Origin: Dysidea avara
Lineage: Eukaryota; Porifera; Demospongiae; Dictyoceratida; Dysideidae
Direction of reading: 5' to 3'
DNA: 64,000 bases
Assembly: GCF_963678975.1 (NCBI RefSeq)
Contig: NC_089275.1
Coordinates: forward strand, 17,744,220 to 17,808,219
Shown: positions 52,384-63,304 of the stretch, in pieces
Layout of the letters: every line of letters begins with the position of its first letter
Position numbering within the stretch: position 1 is the stretch's first letter
Program-made: the position numbers and the translations under genes
Notes under the pieces: model-generated
Databases searched by the model: none
What the model was told of the DNA's origin: nothing
What the model saw: the letters and a program-made list of their open reading frames with translations, nothing else

Positions 52384-55233
52384 CTAGCTGTGTTTTGCTT
52401 TCTGTTTCTTAAGCTGTACTTTGCTAAGCTTTGCATGTCCCCATCCTGACCAAGTAGAAGAAAACTCGACAATACCAGCACATTCTGCCATAGATAGCCA
52501 ACACCCATGGGTCAAGTCAGAATCATCACACTCTATGTTATGCCAGTGGCAACAGTTGACACTATAATACCATGCTTTGTCTATGTACACACTTGACACT
52601 AGAGATTGGGTAGTGTGGAATGCCAAAATGTCATCACCACGCCGGTAGATGAAGTTTGCACCTTTTAGGATCACGTTCAGCTGCAAAATCTGTACATCAT
52701 GATTAGAATCATTCGATGCAACTTCTTTCCTTTGCAAGGTTTCAACTGTAGAATCTAAATCACTGCATTTTGACTTTGTGATGGTATCAATAACCTTCTG
52801 CAATGCCACAAAATACACCATTTCTTGAGAGGAGCAACATATGAAGAGATTTCCTGCTAAAACAGCAAAACAGTTTTTTGGTGAACTTTCCAAAACACCT
52901 TCTGAAGTTGACAGCTGAAATTTCATCCAATTGCAAACACCGTCATCATGCACCCACATCATGTTACCGTCAATTACTAACAAGAGTGACAGATAGGTCA
53001 GGATTAGTGGGTTTTCCATGCGACCACCTGGAAGTAGTGGAATGGATGAATGTACCCATTTGGAATCTGCAAGCAACAAAAAATGGTTACGTTTGTCTAA
53101 AGCAACTATGCTATCTCCAAGATGACAAATGTTAAGAATTTCACAAAGCCTTTCATCTCGTGGGCCTTCAATTACATCAAACCTTCCACTTAGTGGATCA
53201 TAGTACAAAGCTATGCCACAAAACAGCTCGCTGAACCCATTCAGGTACAAATCACTAAGGAAATAAATTTTGGAACTTTGGAAATTATAAACTATTGAAG
53301 CATTCTTTTCAAGCATGGAATTGCCTGGAAACCTCTTTATGCTGTGTAGTGTACTTGCCATATTTCCCACTGGTTTTAAATCAACAGCATCAACTTGCTC
53401 CATATAAAGATTAGCACACAATGAGCAATTATGGAGAATTCCCTGTAAAATTAAAATTAGAACAATATTATACATGGACATACAACATACCAGATGAGGA
53501 ATAAGTAATTCCTGAAGTATTGCTCTGTATCGGGTTTGTACCATCTGATGTGTCTCTTCAATTTCCACATTTTGCCTTTTTAGTTCTTCAACAGTTTTCA
53601 GCAAATCAACCATTTTCTTGTACTGTTCTAAATTTAGGGAAGCAGTTAAAGAAGTACTGTCTCCTTCAGAGCTGGTAGATTTTCTATCTAACTTTTTTTC
53701 AAGTATATCTACTTTCTCCTCAAGCAATTTGTTTTTGTTCGTAAATAGTTCAACTTCCTCCTTTTTTACTTTTAAATCTCTTTTCTTGTTAGCAAGTTGC
53801 ATTTCCTTGTTCCTTACTTCTGACGAAAGATTTAAATTGAGAGCTTTTAATGATCTAACGTCTTCAGACAGGTCTCTCTTTTCACACTCCAACGTCAAGC
53901 ACAGTTGACTGTGTGCATTAATTTGTTCTTCTGCTTTAATCAGATCTTTCAGTTGAGCTGTGGGGTCTTCTAGATGCTTCAAACCGGAGTAGACTTCAAT
54001 AGTTTTTTCCTGATGGTGAATTGTTGAATGCAACCTTTTCACTTCTTGGGCTAAAGCAAACTTTTCTTTTTCAAGCATTCTGATGGTAGATGTACACCCT
54101 GAATTGTTACTACGTAGCAGTTGTATGTCTGTGCATAGCTTCTCCTTGTCGGCCATAAATTTTTTGATGTATTCATTTTTCAACCTTAATTCTTCTGTTT
54201 GAGATGTAATAGTCTGATCCATTTGTATTACCAAGCCTGATTTATGCTTTTCATTATAAAGAATGTCCAGGAAGTTATGTTCCTGTACTTTATGACGTCT
54301 GACTACTTCCGTAATCTTATCACGAATTTCAGATGCTTTTAATCGAAGTTGTGGATCAAAGTGTAAACAGCTTGCAAATGTTTCCTTTAGAAAAACACGA
54401 TTTTCATCAATCAGATCAGCGTGGCATCGTTCTAGATCAGTTAGCACTGATCCATCATCTTTGCGCACTCCATGGTGCAAGGGCCAACTGCCTGTGAATA
54501 TGTGAAATCCCAAAACTCCATAAGAGTACACATCAATTTCTATACCATACTGAGGGTGCTTCTTCAATGTTTCTGGGGCCATGTAGACCATAGCTCCTGG
54601 ACAAATCGTTGACATATATGAAATATCCACTATTTTGGCCACCCCAAGATCAGCAACTTTTGCACTCATGTTTGATGTCAACAAAACATTATTTACTGTG
54701 AGATCACGATGAACAATTGGAGGATTTCTGGAATGCAAGTATGCTACAGCTCTAGCAACATCTTGTAGTATTAGTAACCTGATCTGTGGAGGAAATTTTT
54801 GTTTGTCTGACTTGTGTAGTTTCAGGCACTGGGCAAGGCTGGTGAACATATGCTCCATTAATAGGACAGGAAAAGGCGAGCTCTCCCTAAAATACACCCC
54901 AATAAACTGAACAAAATTTGGATGTCGTATTTCGCTTAGCATTTTTATTTCTGCGAGGAAATTTTCTAAGATCACACAATCCACTACATCCTTGCCTCTA
55001 TCGTAATCTGATGTTGACACGGCACCAGCTGTTGACGATCTTACTACTTCAGGTAAAAGAACCGGGTGTATTTCTTTGGCCGCACACGGTGTACCGCAGT
55101 ATTTGATCTTCGTGATAGTCCCATATGCACCGGAACCGATCTTTTCTTGTTCATTTTCGTCGATCAAATCTTTGTTCAGTACAAAAGGGGTCATCTTCTC
55201 CCGGTAACGCAAAAACAATGATACAGTAGCCAT
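52384..55233 (-). CDS. Protein kinase-coiled coil-propeller-like protein, gene C (933 aa)
   Basis: Paralogue of gene B on the opposite strand. Exon 1 is 55233 to 53491 and exon 2 is 53442 to 52384, with a 48-bp phase-0 intron between. Kinase domain: GSGAYG 33-38, Lys53, Glu95, HRDLTVNN with Asp177 and Asn182, DLG Asp195, canonical APE 219-221. The kinase half is very close to gene B (the run GTITKIKYCGTPCAAKEIH is identical); gene C has an extra acidic loop (GAVSTSDYDRGKDV) after the Lys strand. The coiled coil (about 320-580) contains EVELFTNKNKLLEEKVDILE. The C-terminal 352 residues carry SIPLLPGG, LLVIDGNMMWVHDDG and NWMKFQLS blade-like motifs and end AKLSKVQLKKQKAKHS. The ATG matches that of gene B. 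The 48-nt intron reads through in frame, so an unspliced form of 949 residues is possible. Confidence 0.92.
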   Translation of the reverse strand: MATVSLFLRYREKMTPFVLNKDLIDENEQEKIGSGAYGTITKIKYCGTPCAAKEIHPVLLPEVVRSSTAGAVSTSDYDRGKDVVDCVILENFLAEIKMLSEIRHPNFVQFIGVYFRESSPFPVLLMEHMFTSLAQCLKLHKSDKQKFPPQIRLLILQDVARAVAYLHSRNPPIVHRDLTVNNVLLTSNMSAKVADLGVAKIVDISYMSTICPGAMVYMAPETLKKHPQYGIEIDVYSYGVLGFHIFTGSWPLHHGVRKDDGSVLTDLERCHADLIDENRVFLKETFASCLHFDPQLRLKASEIRDKITEVVRRHKVQEHNFLDILYNEKHKSGLVIQMDQTITSQTEELRLKNEYIKKFMADKEKLCTDIQLLRSNNSGCTSTIRMLEKEKFALAQEVKRLHSTIHHQEKTIEVYSGLKHLEDPTAQLKDLIKAEEQINAHSQLCLTLECEKRDLSEDVRSLKALNLNLSSEVRNKEMQLANKKRDLKVKKEEVELFTNKNKLLEEKVDILEKKLDRKSTSSEGDSTSLTASLNLEQYKKMVDLLKTVEELKRQNVEIEETHQMVQTRYRAILQELLIPHLVCCMSMYNIVLILILQGILHNCSLCANLYMEQVDAVDLKPVGNMASTLHSIKRFPGNSMLEKNASIVYNFQSSKIYFLSDLYLNGFSELFCGIALYYDPLSGRFDVIEGPRDERLCEILNICHLGDSIVALDKRNHFLLLADSKWVHSSIPLLPGGRMENPLILTYLSLLLVIDGNMMWVHDDGVCNWMKFQLSTSEGVLESSPKNCFAVLAGNLFICCSSQEMVYFVALQKVIDTITKSKCSDLDSTVETLQRKEVASNDSNHDVQILQLNVILKGANFIYRRGDDILAFHTTQSLVSSVYIDKAWYYSVNCCHWHNIECDDSDLTHGCWLSMAECAGIVEFSSTWSGWGHAKLSKVQLKKQKAKHS
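53443..53490 (-). other. 48-bp in-frame intron of gene C
   Basis: GTATGT at the donor (53490 downward) and TTTTACAG at the acceptor, at the same codon as the introns of gene B and of the dead copy. Its translation, VCCMSMYNIVLILILQ, is hydrophobic and absent from the aligned paralogue proteins. Very short introns of this size match the 51-63 bp introns of the ankyrin gene. Confidence 0.82.
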
Positions 55234-55468
55234 TTTAAGAACGAAATTGTTACAGTAGTATAATGACTCCTCCGTCCCACGCTCGTGCAGTAGATATTGT
55301 ATCAGCGCATGCGCACTGAATAGATCTAGATGACAAAGCTACAAGCCGGCGTGCTGAGGAAATGGCAAATTCGAGTAACTGTGTGTGTCCTATTACTTGT
55401 AAATGTGGTGAAACTATTACTCACTGTGTTGTTGTGACTCTTAAAACGTAAAGAGGTTTTTTGGTTAC
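55234..55468. promoter_or_regulatory. Presumed 5' flank of gene C
   Basis: The transcription start of gene C must lie here, bounded by the LINE fragment from 55469. No TATA box or known element can be pointed out; the assignment is by position only. Confidence 0.3.
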
Positions 55469-55945
55469 TCGTCATTTAATATCCCTCAGGAATGGAAGGT
55501 TCATCTAGTTGTACCAGTGTATAAATCAGCTGATTGATCATCCATAAAGAAAAACAGACCTATTTCTCTTCTTTGTAACACATCAAAAGTTTTAGAAACT
55601 CTTATCTACAACAAAATCATTGATCATGTACTTAATAATATCACTACATGCCAATTTGGATTCCTGCCTGGTAGGTCCACAGAGCTTATAATAGCTATCA
55701 CGTCCTAAACGGTCCTATCACTGTGATGGTTCCTGTGGTTTATATTATGACAATGGTGATATAGACCCATCGGCGGATTTACATACTGTTGAGTGGTGTT
55801 TTGCTGGCCATTACCATAAGAACTTTTGAGTTGATAAACCCATTAACACCCAACTTTCAGCTTCTGTTAGTGAGGCTTCTGCTGAACCAAAGACTTGTTC
55901 CTCTAACTTGAAGTACACAATGCAAAAGGTTTTACGGATGATTTG
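55469..55945 (+). mobile_element. LINE reverse transcriptase N-terminal fragment
   Basis: EWKVHLVVPVYKSAD is followed after a stop by KKNRPISLLCNTSKVLETLI and CQFGFLPGRSTE (55491-55684), the start of a LINE RT domain. After about 55690 the match is lost. It is probably one copy with the pieces at 57205-57316 and 57981-59077, separated by the two transposons between them. Confidence 0.75.
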
Positions 55946-57199
55946 CAGGGGCGAATCCGGGTGGAGGGTGGGGGTTGGTAGGTCAATGCCCCCCTCCCCT
56001 TCCTTCAGAATTTTATTTGATAGTGTTGCTTATTGAACATAACTAGGCACCTTAGACATAATTCAAACATTTTTGATGCAATGTATATTATAATAACTCT
56101 GTCTCTAGCAAATTGTTATACCCATATAGGCATAGCACAAGGGGAACTAGGTGAGTTAGAGCCCCCTCTACATTTAGAACTCTAATAGAACAGTCATTTA
56201 CTCTAATAAAACAGTCAAGAGTAGCATAATTATAAAACACCTTTTTAAACAACTAGAACACCTGTTCTAAATTGAGTTATTGACTCTATCCACACCCTAT
56301 AGTGACTATTCTCTGGAGATGAAAAATCATGCAGCTGCACACCACGTTCCAGGATTATATATGTTTAAATATTTTATGATGCTTGTGCAGGGGACATTAT
56401 GCTCATTCTGTTTTGTAGTTCGGTAATATTTGAGCATTCAATCAAACTTTTCAACTTAATTTCAGCCAAAATTAGCACCGAAATCATTCTCAAAATCTCA
56501 ATTTTTCCTTAAACTACTACCAGCTCAGTAGCATTTATGCTTCCAGCATTTAATTTTCATTAACATTTACAAATTTTTAGTCAAAATTGCTGCCAAATTC
56601 AATACCAGAAGGTGATTTTTCAAAATTTTCTTCAGGAAACCTAATACTATACTAGGCAATTCTTTCTAGCTCAGTATGTATAGCTATTATTAGCATTCAG
56701 TGTTGAACTCAGCAAATATCAGTCAAAATTGCCACCAAATTCAATCTCAGAATGATAATTTTTCAAAATTTTCTTGGGGAGCAGCCTATAAGCCTTTACA
56801 CTGCCCACCTTTTCAAACACAAACAACTTTAGATAGGCCGTAGGACCAGGTGTCCTACAGACCTTCAGCACTTGTGCTATAAAAGCCTTAATATAAAAAA
56901 AACTGTACTATTTCTGATTTTTAACTCAGTAACTATATATATAATATTAATTTAACATTCAGCCAATATTACCAGTACTTCCATGTTGAACTATCAACAA
57001 AATTTCAGACCTCATTTCAGTCAAAATTGCCACCAAATTAACATTAAATTTTCAAAATTTCCTGGTGGGGGGGGGGCATGCCCCCAGACCCTCCTAGAAA
57101 GCTCATACTTCACATTTCGTGAAGCACACTATGGAGTGACTTCTACCTGTGTGACTCCCCACCCCATCACCTTTAGCAAAAATCCTGGATCTGCCCCTG
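55946..57199. mobile_element. hAT-like transposon (CAGGGGCG family), copy 4, 1,254 bp
   Basis: The ends CAGGGGCGAATCCGGG and CCTGGATCTGCCCCTG are flanked by the perfect 5-bp duplication ATTTG (55941-55945 and 57200-57204). The interior is non-coding, has a repeated gtcaaaattgccaccaaatt phrase (56523-57040), and carries two dispersed motifs at 56178-56216. Confidence 0.86.
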
Positions 57200-57316
57200 A
57201 TTTGACTGTACTTCACTTTCATCTTATTGTGAAGAGGCTTACAGTGACATCCATTCAATCCACCCAATCATCTGTGCTGAAGAGTGGTTAATTAAAGTTG
57301 CCTCACAACTGCACTC

Positions 57317-57980
57317 TAGTAGAGTGGCATAGCACCAAAAAATGGGCATTTCATGCACTTTGTGATACAATTGTGAAACTTTCCACACAAATTGTGCTCC
57401 TTGTGTCATATGTTTTTTGATATAGAGCCATCACAGATTTGACCTTTGGTGACCTTTAGAGCCATTTTTTCACTGAAAATTAATCATTTTTGTCTTTATC
57501 TCCTTGAGGCATTATTTTATACTATTAAAACATGGTATCAAATTAAAGGTGTTGATCTAAGAACTATATTGACTTTTGTTTGAAGTTCGTATCTCATTCC
57601 ACTACAGAGTTATGATCATTTTTGTAAGTTACAAAATTCTTTACCCTTGGGGTATAAATTACTAATGGGCAAGTGATTCATAGAATTTTATGGTTAATAT
57701 AAATGATCATAACTTTGGAATGCAATCACCTATTGACTTCAAATAAAAGCCGAGTAGTTCATTTTAGCAGCACCTTTAATTTGAAATTGTGCAAAATGAT
57801 GCCCCAGGGAGATAAAGACTGAATTTTCAATACAAAATGGCTGCTAAGGTCACCAAAAGTCAAATATGCGATGGCTCTATTTCCAAAAAAATTATGTCAC
57901 AAGGAGTATAACTTATATGGAAAGCTAGTTTCATAATTGTATCAAAAAGTGCATAACTATCGCACCATGCTGCTCTACTG
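57317..57980. mobile_element. Long-TIR foldback element, about 664 bp
   Basis: The two halves are inverted copies at roughly three-quarters identity by eye: agtagagtggcatagcacca at the left against gcaccatgctgctctact at the right, with tgatacaattgtgaaacttt, agagccatcacagatttgac and gacctttggtgacctt also mirrored. The centre is near 57650. Non-coding. Confidence 0.82.
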
Positions 57981-59077
57981 ATGTTTTAGACCTTCCATTT
58001 TTGCCTCATCTCAAGAAGTCTGCTAAGCTGTCTTATATCCTGGCTCTGTTGACCTGATCATTGTTGAATTGCACCAGTCTCTTTTATCTACTGACTTTCA
58101 GGATGCACTAGATCATCAGTATTGCTTTCGATGCACTTTCTGCTGCTAAGGCATCAGTTTCTAACACCCGTTCATCTACTTTTAAGAGCAGGGCTTGTAG
58201 CAGTTTACATAGCTCTCATGTTAGATTATTGGAATTCTACTCTCGGATCATTGACTGTGCAGAATAAATTTTACTCTAGAACAAGAATCTCCCCTGTGGA
58301 AAAAACTGATGTATATGCATATATGGTTTACCTGAAAAGCAACTTTCTTAGTGCGAGCCGGTTGTGACACCTCACCAACACCATTGAATCTGGCTTGCTG
58401 GAATATAATCGTTAGTCCGGTTTTTAACCTTTGTCACTCTACTCAGCCTACAGCCAACCATGTTTTAACTGGTTGCTCCATTGCACTTGATCAAGGGAGA
58501 TACACATAGTGTCACGACTCCGTTTAGCATGCAAGTTGTTGTTCAGAACTTTAAAAAAGGATTTAGCTACCACGTAGTTATAAGCTTTATACTGATCTTC
58601 GTCAGACTTCCTAGCTACCAGACTAGTGTTATATAGTCCCCCAAGTACTATTCCTCCTCATATCACTTCTACTCTAAGCAGACCTGATCTGTGCTGGTTT
58701 CCACAGATTCCATTGTGCTATTAAAATTTATTGTGTACTTAACATCACCTTCAGCTGCAAGGAACCTTAAAGAAGATTGCTATGGTTCATTACAGACATT
58801 ACTGGCTGGAGAAGGTCGTGGTAATCTGCAAACCTTCTGTCCTAAGTTTAAGACTCCACTTAGATCATCTCAGAGGTTGCGTGGCTTTGATCCAGCCAGC
58901 CATTTACGTTTCCAGAACCCATGCAACTTTCATACTTTAGACCGTTTTCGTTGCAGCTGGCAGGCAGCAGTCGTTGACCTATGGGATTCATTTCCACCAA
59001 ATATTCTATTAGAAAGTCACACAAATGGATGGCGGACTGTTTTACAGAACATACAAAGATATATTATGACTCTATAA
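57981..59077 (+). mobile_element. LINE 3' region, degenerate
   Basis: Around 58450-58540 a broken frame reads ANHVLTGCSIALDQGRYT, a cysteine/histidine motif typical of some LINE proteins. From 58691 a frame open to TAA at 59075-59077 ends with RGFDPASHLRFQNPCNFHTL, RCSWQAAVVDLWDSFPPNIL and WRTVLQNIQRYIM, a LINE C-terminal tail. The pieces may derive from more than one element. Confidence 0.68.
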
Positions 59078-59961
59078 TAACTGTGTATATAGCTATGTGT
59101 TGTACTTTTCTACAGCGAGGTTTACAAAATGTAAAAAACAAAAAAAAGTTACTGCTCGACCTTCAACATGCTAGATTTTTGGTTGATCTTGTGACAATTG
59201 AAGTTAGTTGTCTAGGCCATTTCACGCCTGTAACTGTTACAAGACTTAGCAATGTATGCCATCTACCGAAGAGTACAATTATTATATTGTAGCTGTACTT
59301 CAGCAGGAAGCTTGTGTTACCATCTCCTGATATTCAATGCTCGGACTTCAGCATCATAGGATGTAGTTGATCTGTTGAACTGTTGATAATTATTTAGTTT
59401 TATAAGTAGCTACAATTCTATTTATTTTCTTTTTGTCCTGCTGGGGCTCCAGTTAACACTTAATAATACTTACTTTTAAATAACTTGATAACTGTGAGAT
59501 TATAGACTCCTGACCCCTTGTAATTATATTGTACATGTAATTGTAAAATTATGACATTATCATCAGGACTTAAATAATTGATGCTATGAACGGACTGGTA
59601 AAGTATTTTACAGAGGTTTTGAGGTTGGGTGTCTGCGACTACGTAGCTTATGCGGATGCAGTGAATAATCAATGAATTTTACTCATCATAGATTTCAAAT
59701 TTATGTACAATGACTATATAACTAGCACCTGTGCAGTATAATTGCACCAACCTGAAAACCTGTGTAAGCATACACATGCATGGTAACCTTATATTATTAG
59801 TAGAGTGGGGCATAAAGCTACTGTAATGTACAGGTATAATTATATTACGTATAGTAGCTACATTTTTGAAACTCTAGATCTCTAATTAGTCCATGCAATC
59901 GGTTCCATTCAGGGATGCTTGATTCTTGGACAAAAGGAATACTTAAAACAGTCTATGATTG
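59078..59961. other. Intergenic, nothing recognised
   Basis: No gene, RNA or repeat family was recognised in this stretch. Confidence 0.4.
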
Positions 59962-60332
59962 CAGGGGCGGATCCAGGGCTGGTAAGGGGGTCCACCAGCC
60001 CGGGCACCAGGATAGTAAGCATATGGAGTAGGGAGTCTTGGCTAAAGGTACTTTAAATGTTTCATGCAGGACTGAAAACAGTTCTATACACAAAATTATT
60101 GTAAAAAATTATACACTTTTTCTAATTAGTGCATGATCTAAAGTTATGGATCAGTGACAGTCATAAGTAGTTCAGTTATGAACCAATTGTCATGTTGAAT
60201 GGCTAGAAAAGGACCAATCTGCAAAATGTTTGGGGCACATGCCCCTCCCCCCTAAAAGGTACAAGCAAAACTTTTTAGAAATCGAGATACTCTAATAGAG
60301 CAGTCAGTAAAATAGTCTAATAGAACAGTCAC
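59962..60332. mobile_element. hAT-like miniature transposon, left part only
   Basis: CAGGGGCGGATCCAGGGCTG marks a left end of the family, but no matching right end with a duplication of GATTG was found downstream. Two dispersed motifs lie at 60281-60306 and 60314-60332. Confidence 0.6.
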
Positions 60333-60475
60333 CGCGTGCAATACTAAGAATCCCCCACATGTACAGTTTCTGAGTATATAAAAACTGGCATCTGCAGCAC
60401 CTCATGGTGACATTTAACCACTTCTTGGATCTTCCACTGGGTTGGTGGAGAACTTCATGTCATTTCTTGTTCTGG

Positions 60476-60559
60476 TGATGGAGTATCATTGACCACCAGT
60501 GATACTCCATCACCACATGGAGTATCATTGACCACCAATGATACTCCATCACCACATGG
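60476..60559. repeat. Two-unit minisatellite, 40-bp units
   Basis: tggagtatcattgaccacca and gtgatactccatcaccaca repeat twice. Each unit is itself an inverted repeat (ggagtatcatt against aatgatactcc), so the array can form hairpins. Confidence 0.9.
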
Positions 60560-62319
60560 CAATCACATGTTGACTATAGATTGTATATATATGTATGCAA
60601 TGAAATCAACTGGATTTTTAAATTGCAATTCAAGTACATATTTGCTCAAAAGCATTGAAAGAATAAAACTGCAAGCAGTTTGACTGTGTTACGTACCAGT
60701 ACTAGATTACGCTTCATTTGTTTCAGTGGGATCCTTACCACTAAAATTATATTAACAAACTTGCCAATGGTACTACATAGAGTTACTTGCTTTGAGCTAT
60801 AGAGAATAAATGTTAGATTAGTTCATTACCTAAATGGCCAACCTTAAAATGTGCACTGAACAAGAAAATATCTCGTTTGCAGCTTGTTTGTAACCCTTCG
60901 AACAGTCTCCAATTGTTTTGAGGAGGATTCAGAACAAAATTGCTATTGGAGTTACACCAGACACTTTTGCCAACCCAAAACAAGAGGAAAAATAGTGGTC
61001 TGGGCATGATACTAAAATTTGCTATTCACATTTGCCAGTGATGAGTGAAATACTCTTAGTCTATGGTGTTTACCATTCACTCCTCTCACAGTCTGACTAT
61101 ATCTTGACTAAAAGGAAAAACTGAATTAAAGTTTACATTTGGTCATTACACCTGTGCCATAGTTAGTTATAAATAGTAGCCAGGTATATATAGCCCCATA
61201 GTAAGTTATAGATAGTAGCCAGGTATATAGCCCCATATCATTTGTATTATATATATATATATAGTTTTGCTAAGAAAATCACATAATATTATGTAGTCAC
61301 ATAGACTATAGGTAACCAACTAAGACTCCCTGGAATGCCTTGGTAGTGATTAGCTAGTTATATGAATATTGTTGCTTGAGATGAATAATATTGTAAATAT
61401 TAGGTCAGTCATTGTCAGATCATTTGCCAAAAAATGCACGATTTCTTACTATCATGATTGTAGATGTGTAGTTGCAAGGGTGTTACTATATCCAGTGGAC
61501 AATATATACAACCTTTAATAACCCTGTACACACATTTGTATAGTATATCTGCATGCACAAATAGAAGAAGGCAGAGTATATAAGGGGTCTGAGTGCCCCC
61601 AGTTAATGAGCTATTCTCCAACTCATGATTTAAGAAAGGTACTGTAGCTGGGCCAATGAAATAACCTATTCTAATTAATAGACTAAACAAGTACATAGCT
61701 AGAGGATCCATGCATGTAGATACTTTCCATAAAGTGTCACTGCATCATCAGCTGGAATAAAATTTCTGCAGTTTAATTATTATCATGTAGATCATTTAGG
61801 ATAGCTACTTTACATATTATACTCAGCAGTTAGCAAGTACTCTACATATCCAAAATGCTATGTACCCTGATTTTGTAGTCTTTTATGAAATCACATGCAG
61901 TTGTACTAAGTGGATATTCAAATTGAAATGTTTGCATTCATAGCTACGTACCTTATGTAATTTATTCTAGTATTGTTGCTTGTACTACCACCTGCTCCAA
62001 TCAAGCAATTTCCGGTGCACCTTCACTATCAAAGAAGTTCACTGTGGCAGGTGTAAAAACGAAAGGGAATGATGGACTTGCTGCATCTACCTAATTAGAA
62101 ATCTAGATTATACCACAATGTACATGTCTTCTTACCATCTTCTGTAGTCAAATAAATAAATTTAAAAATAATAAAAAATCCTAAAATTCACCTTGCACCG
62201 TATAATTGTATCATAGGTAACTATACTACTATCCACCACAATAATATCAGTTTAGCTTATCATCTGTGTCAGAAATATCAGAGTCAGTATCATATACATA
62301 ATACAAACAAACAAAACTG
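60560..62319. other. Intergenic, short tandem duplication only
   Basis: A 38-40 bp duplication (agttatagatagtagccagg, then tatatagccccata) is present twice at 61163-61240. Nothing else is recognised; the open frames here are short and unlike known proteins. Confidence 0.4.
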
Positions 62320-62445
62320 TGCATTCATGGTTGGCATTAATAGCTTTTGTAACAGTTTGTAAGACTTCACAACCTTCTACAATGGCCTAAATGTTAAAAT
62401 TCAACAGTGAAGAACACCACTGAGAGGTGATTGTTTGTTGCTATG
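62320..62445. repeat. Internal fragment of the CAGGGGCGGATCC family
   Basis: taagacttcacaaccttcta, caatggcctaaatg and gagaggtgattgtttgttgc match the middle of the copies at 4910-6595 and 7015-7488. No ends remain. Confidence 0.6.
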
Positions 62446-62494
62446 TGTATACATCATGACCAGTTATATCAGACTATATAGCTTATCCCCCCCC

Positions 62495-63304
62495 CTCCCC
62501 AAAACACCTTTGCTGTAAAAAAGGCGCATCCAAAAAACTACAAGTAACTGAAAAAAACAACAGCTCAGCTATAGAAAAAGTCTAACTGGCAACTGAAAAA
62601 GCTGATATCTGGAGTGGCCAAGAATCAATGTTACTACAACTACCACCAAAGTACCAAATTCATGCAAGAACACCTTGGCTGAAAAACAGATAAATGAAAG
62701 TAACCGGCAACCAAAACAGCTGATATCTAAAGCGGCCAAGAATAAAATTTATATTGATACAACTAACTACAGTTATTAATGAAGTTGTAACATTGAATCT
62801 TAATATTCAACTGTGTTCTATACATTCATCCCTGCTACATCGTAAATTAATTCTTTGTAACTCTAACTGGCTGGTAATTTGGCTGCCTTTTTTCTTTATA
62901 CTGACTATTGAAAAGGCGGCCAAATTACCAGCCAATTTAAGTTACAAAGAATTAATTTACGATGTAGCAGGGATGAATGTATAGAACACAGTTGAATATT
63001 AAGATTCAATGTTACAACTTCATTAATAACTGTAGTTAGTTGTATCAACATAAATTTTATTCTTGGCCGCTTTAGATATCAACTGTTTTGGTTGCCAGTT
63101 ACTTTCATTTATCTGTTTTTCAGCCAAGGTGTTCTTGCATGAATTTGGTACTTTGGTAGTTGTAGTAACATTGACTCTTGGCCGCTCCAGATATCAGCTC
63201 TTTCAGTTGCCAGTTAGACTTTTTCTATAGCTGAGCTATTTTTTTTCAGTTACTTGTAGTTTCTTGGATGCGCCTTTTTTTACAGCAAAGGTGTTTTGGG
63301 GGAG
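62495..63304. mobile_element. Near-perfect palindrome of about 810 bp
   Basis: The left arm (62495-62891) and right arm (62911-63304) are inverted copies over nearly 400 bp, with a 19-base loop and only scattered mismatches: for example gctgatatctggagtggcca at 62602 against tggccgctccagatatcagc at 63179. Each arm also contains an internal direct repeat (gctgatatct-agcggccaagaat twice). It resembles a foldback MITE, but the length and arm identity are exceptional for this window. No coding content beyond chance. Confidence 0.93.

Noticed and set aside
62754..62984. 76-codon open frame in the large palindrome
   Set aside because: It runs across the palindrome centre, so its two halves encode complementary strands; this is a chance frame.
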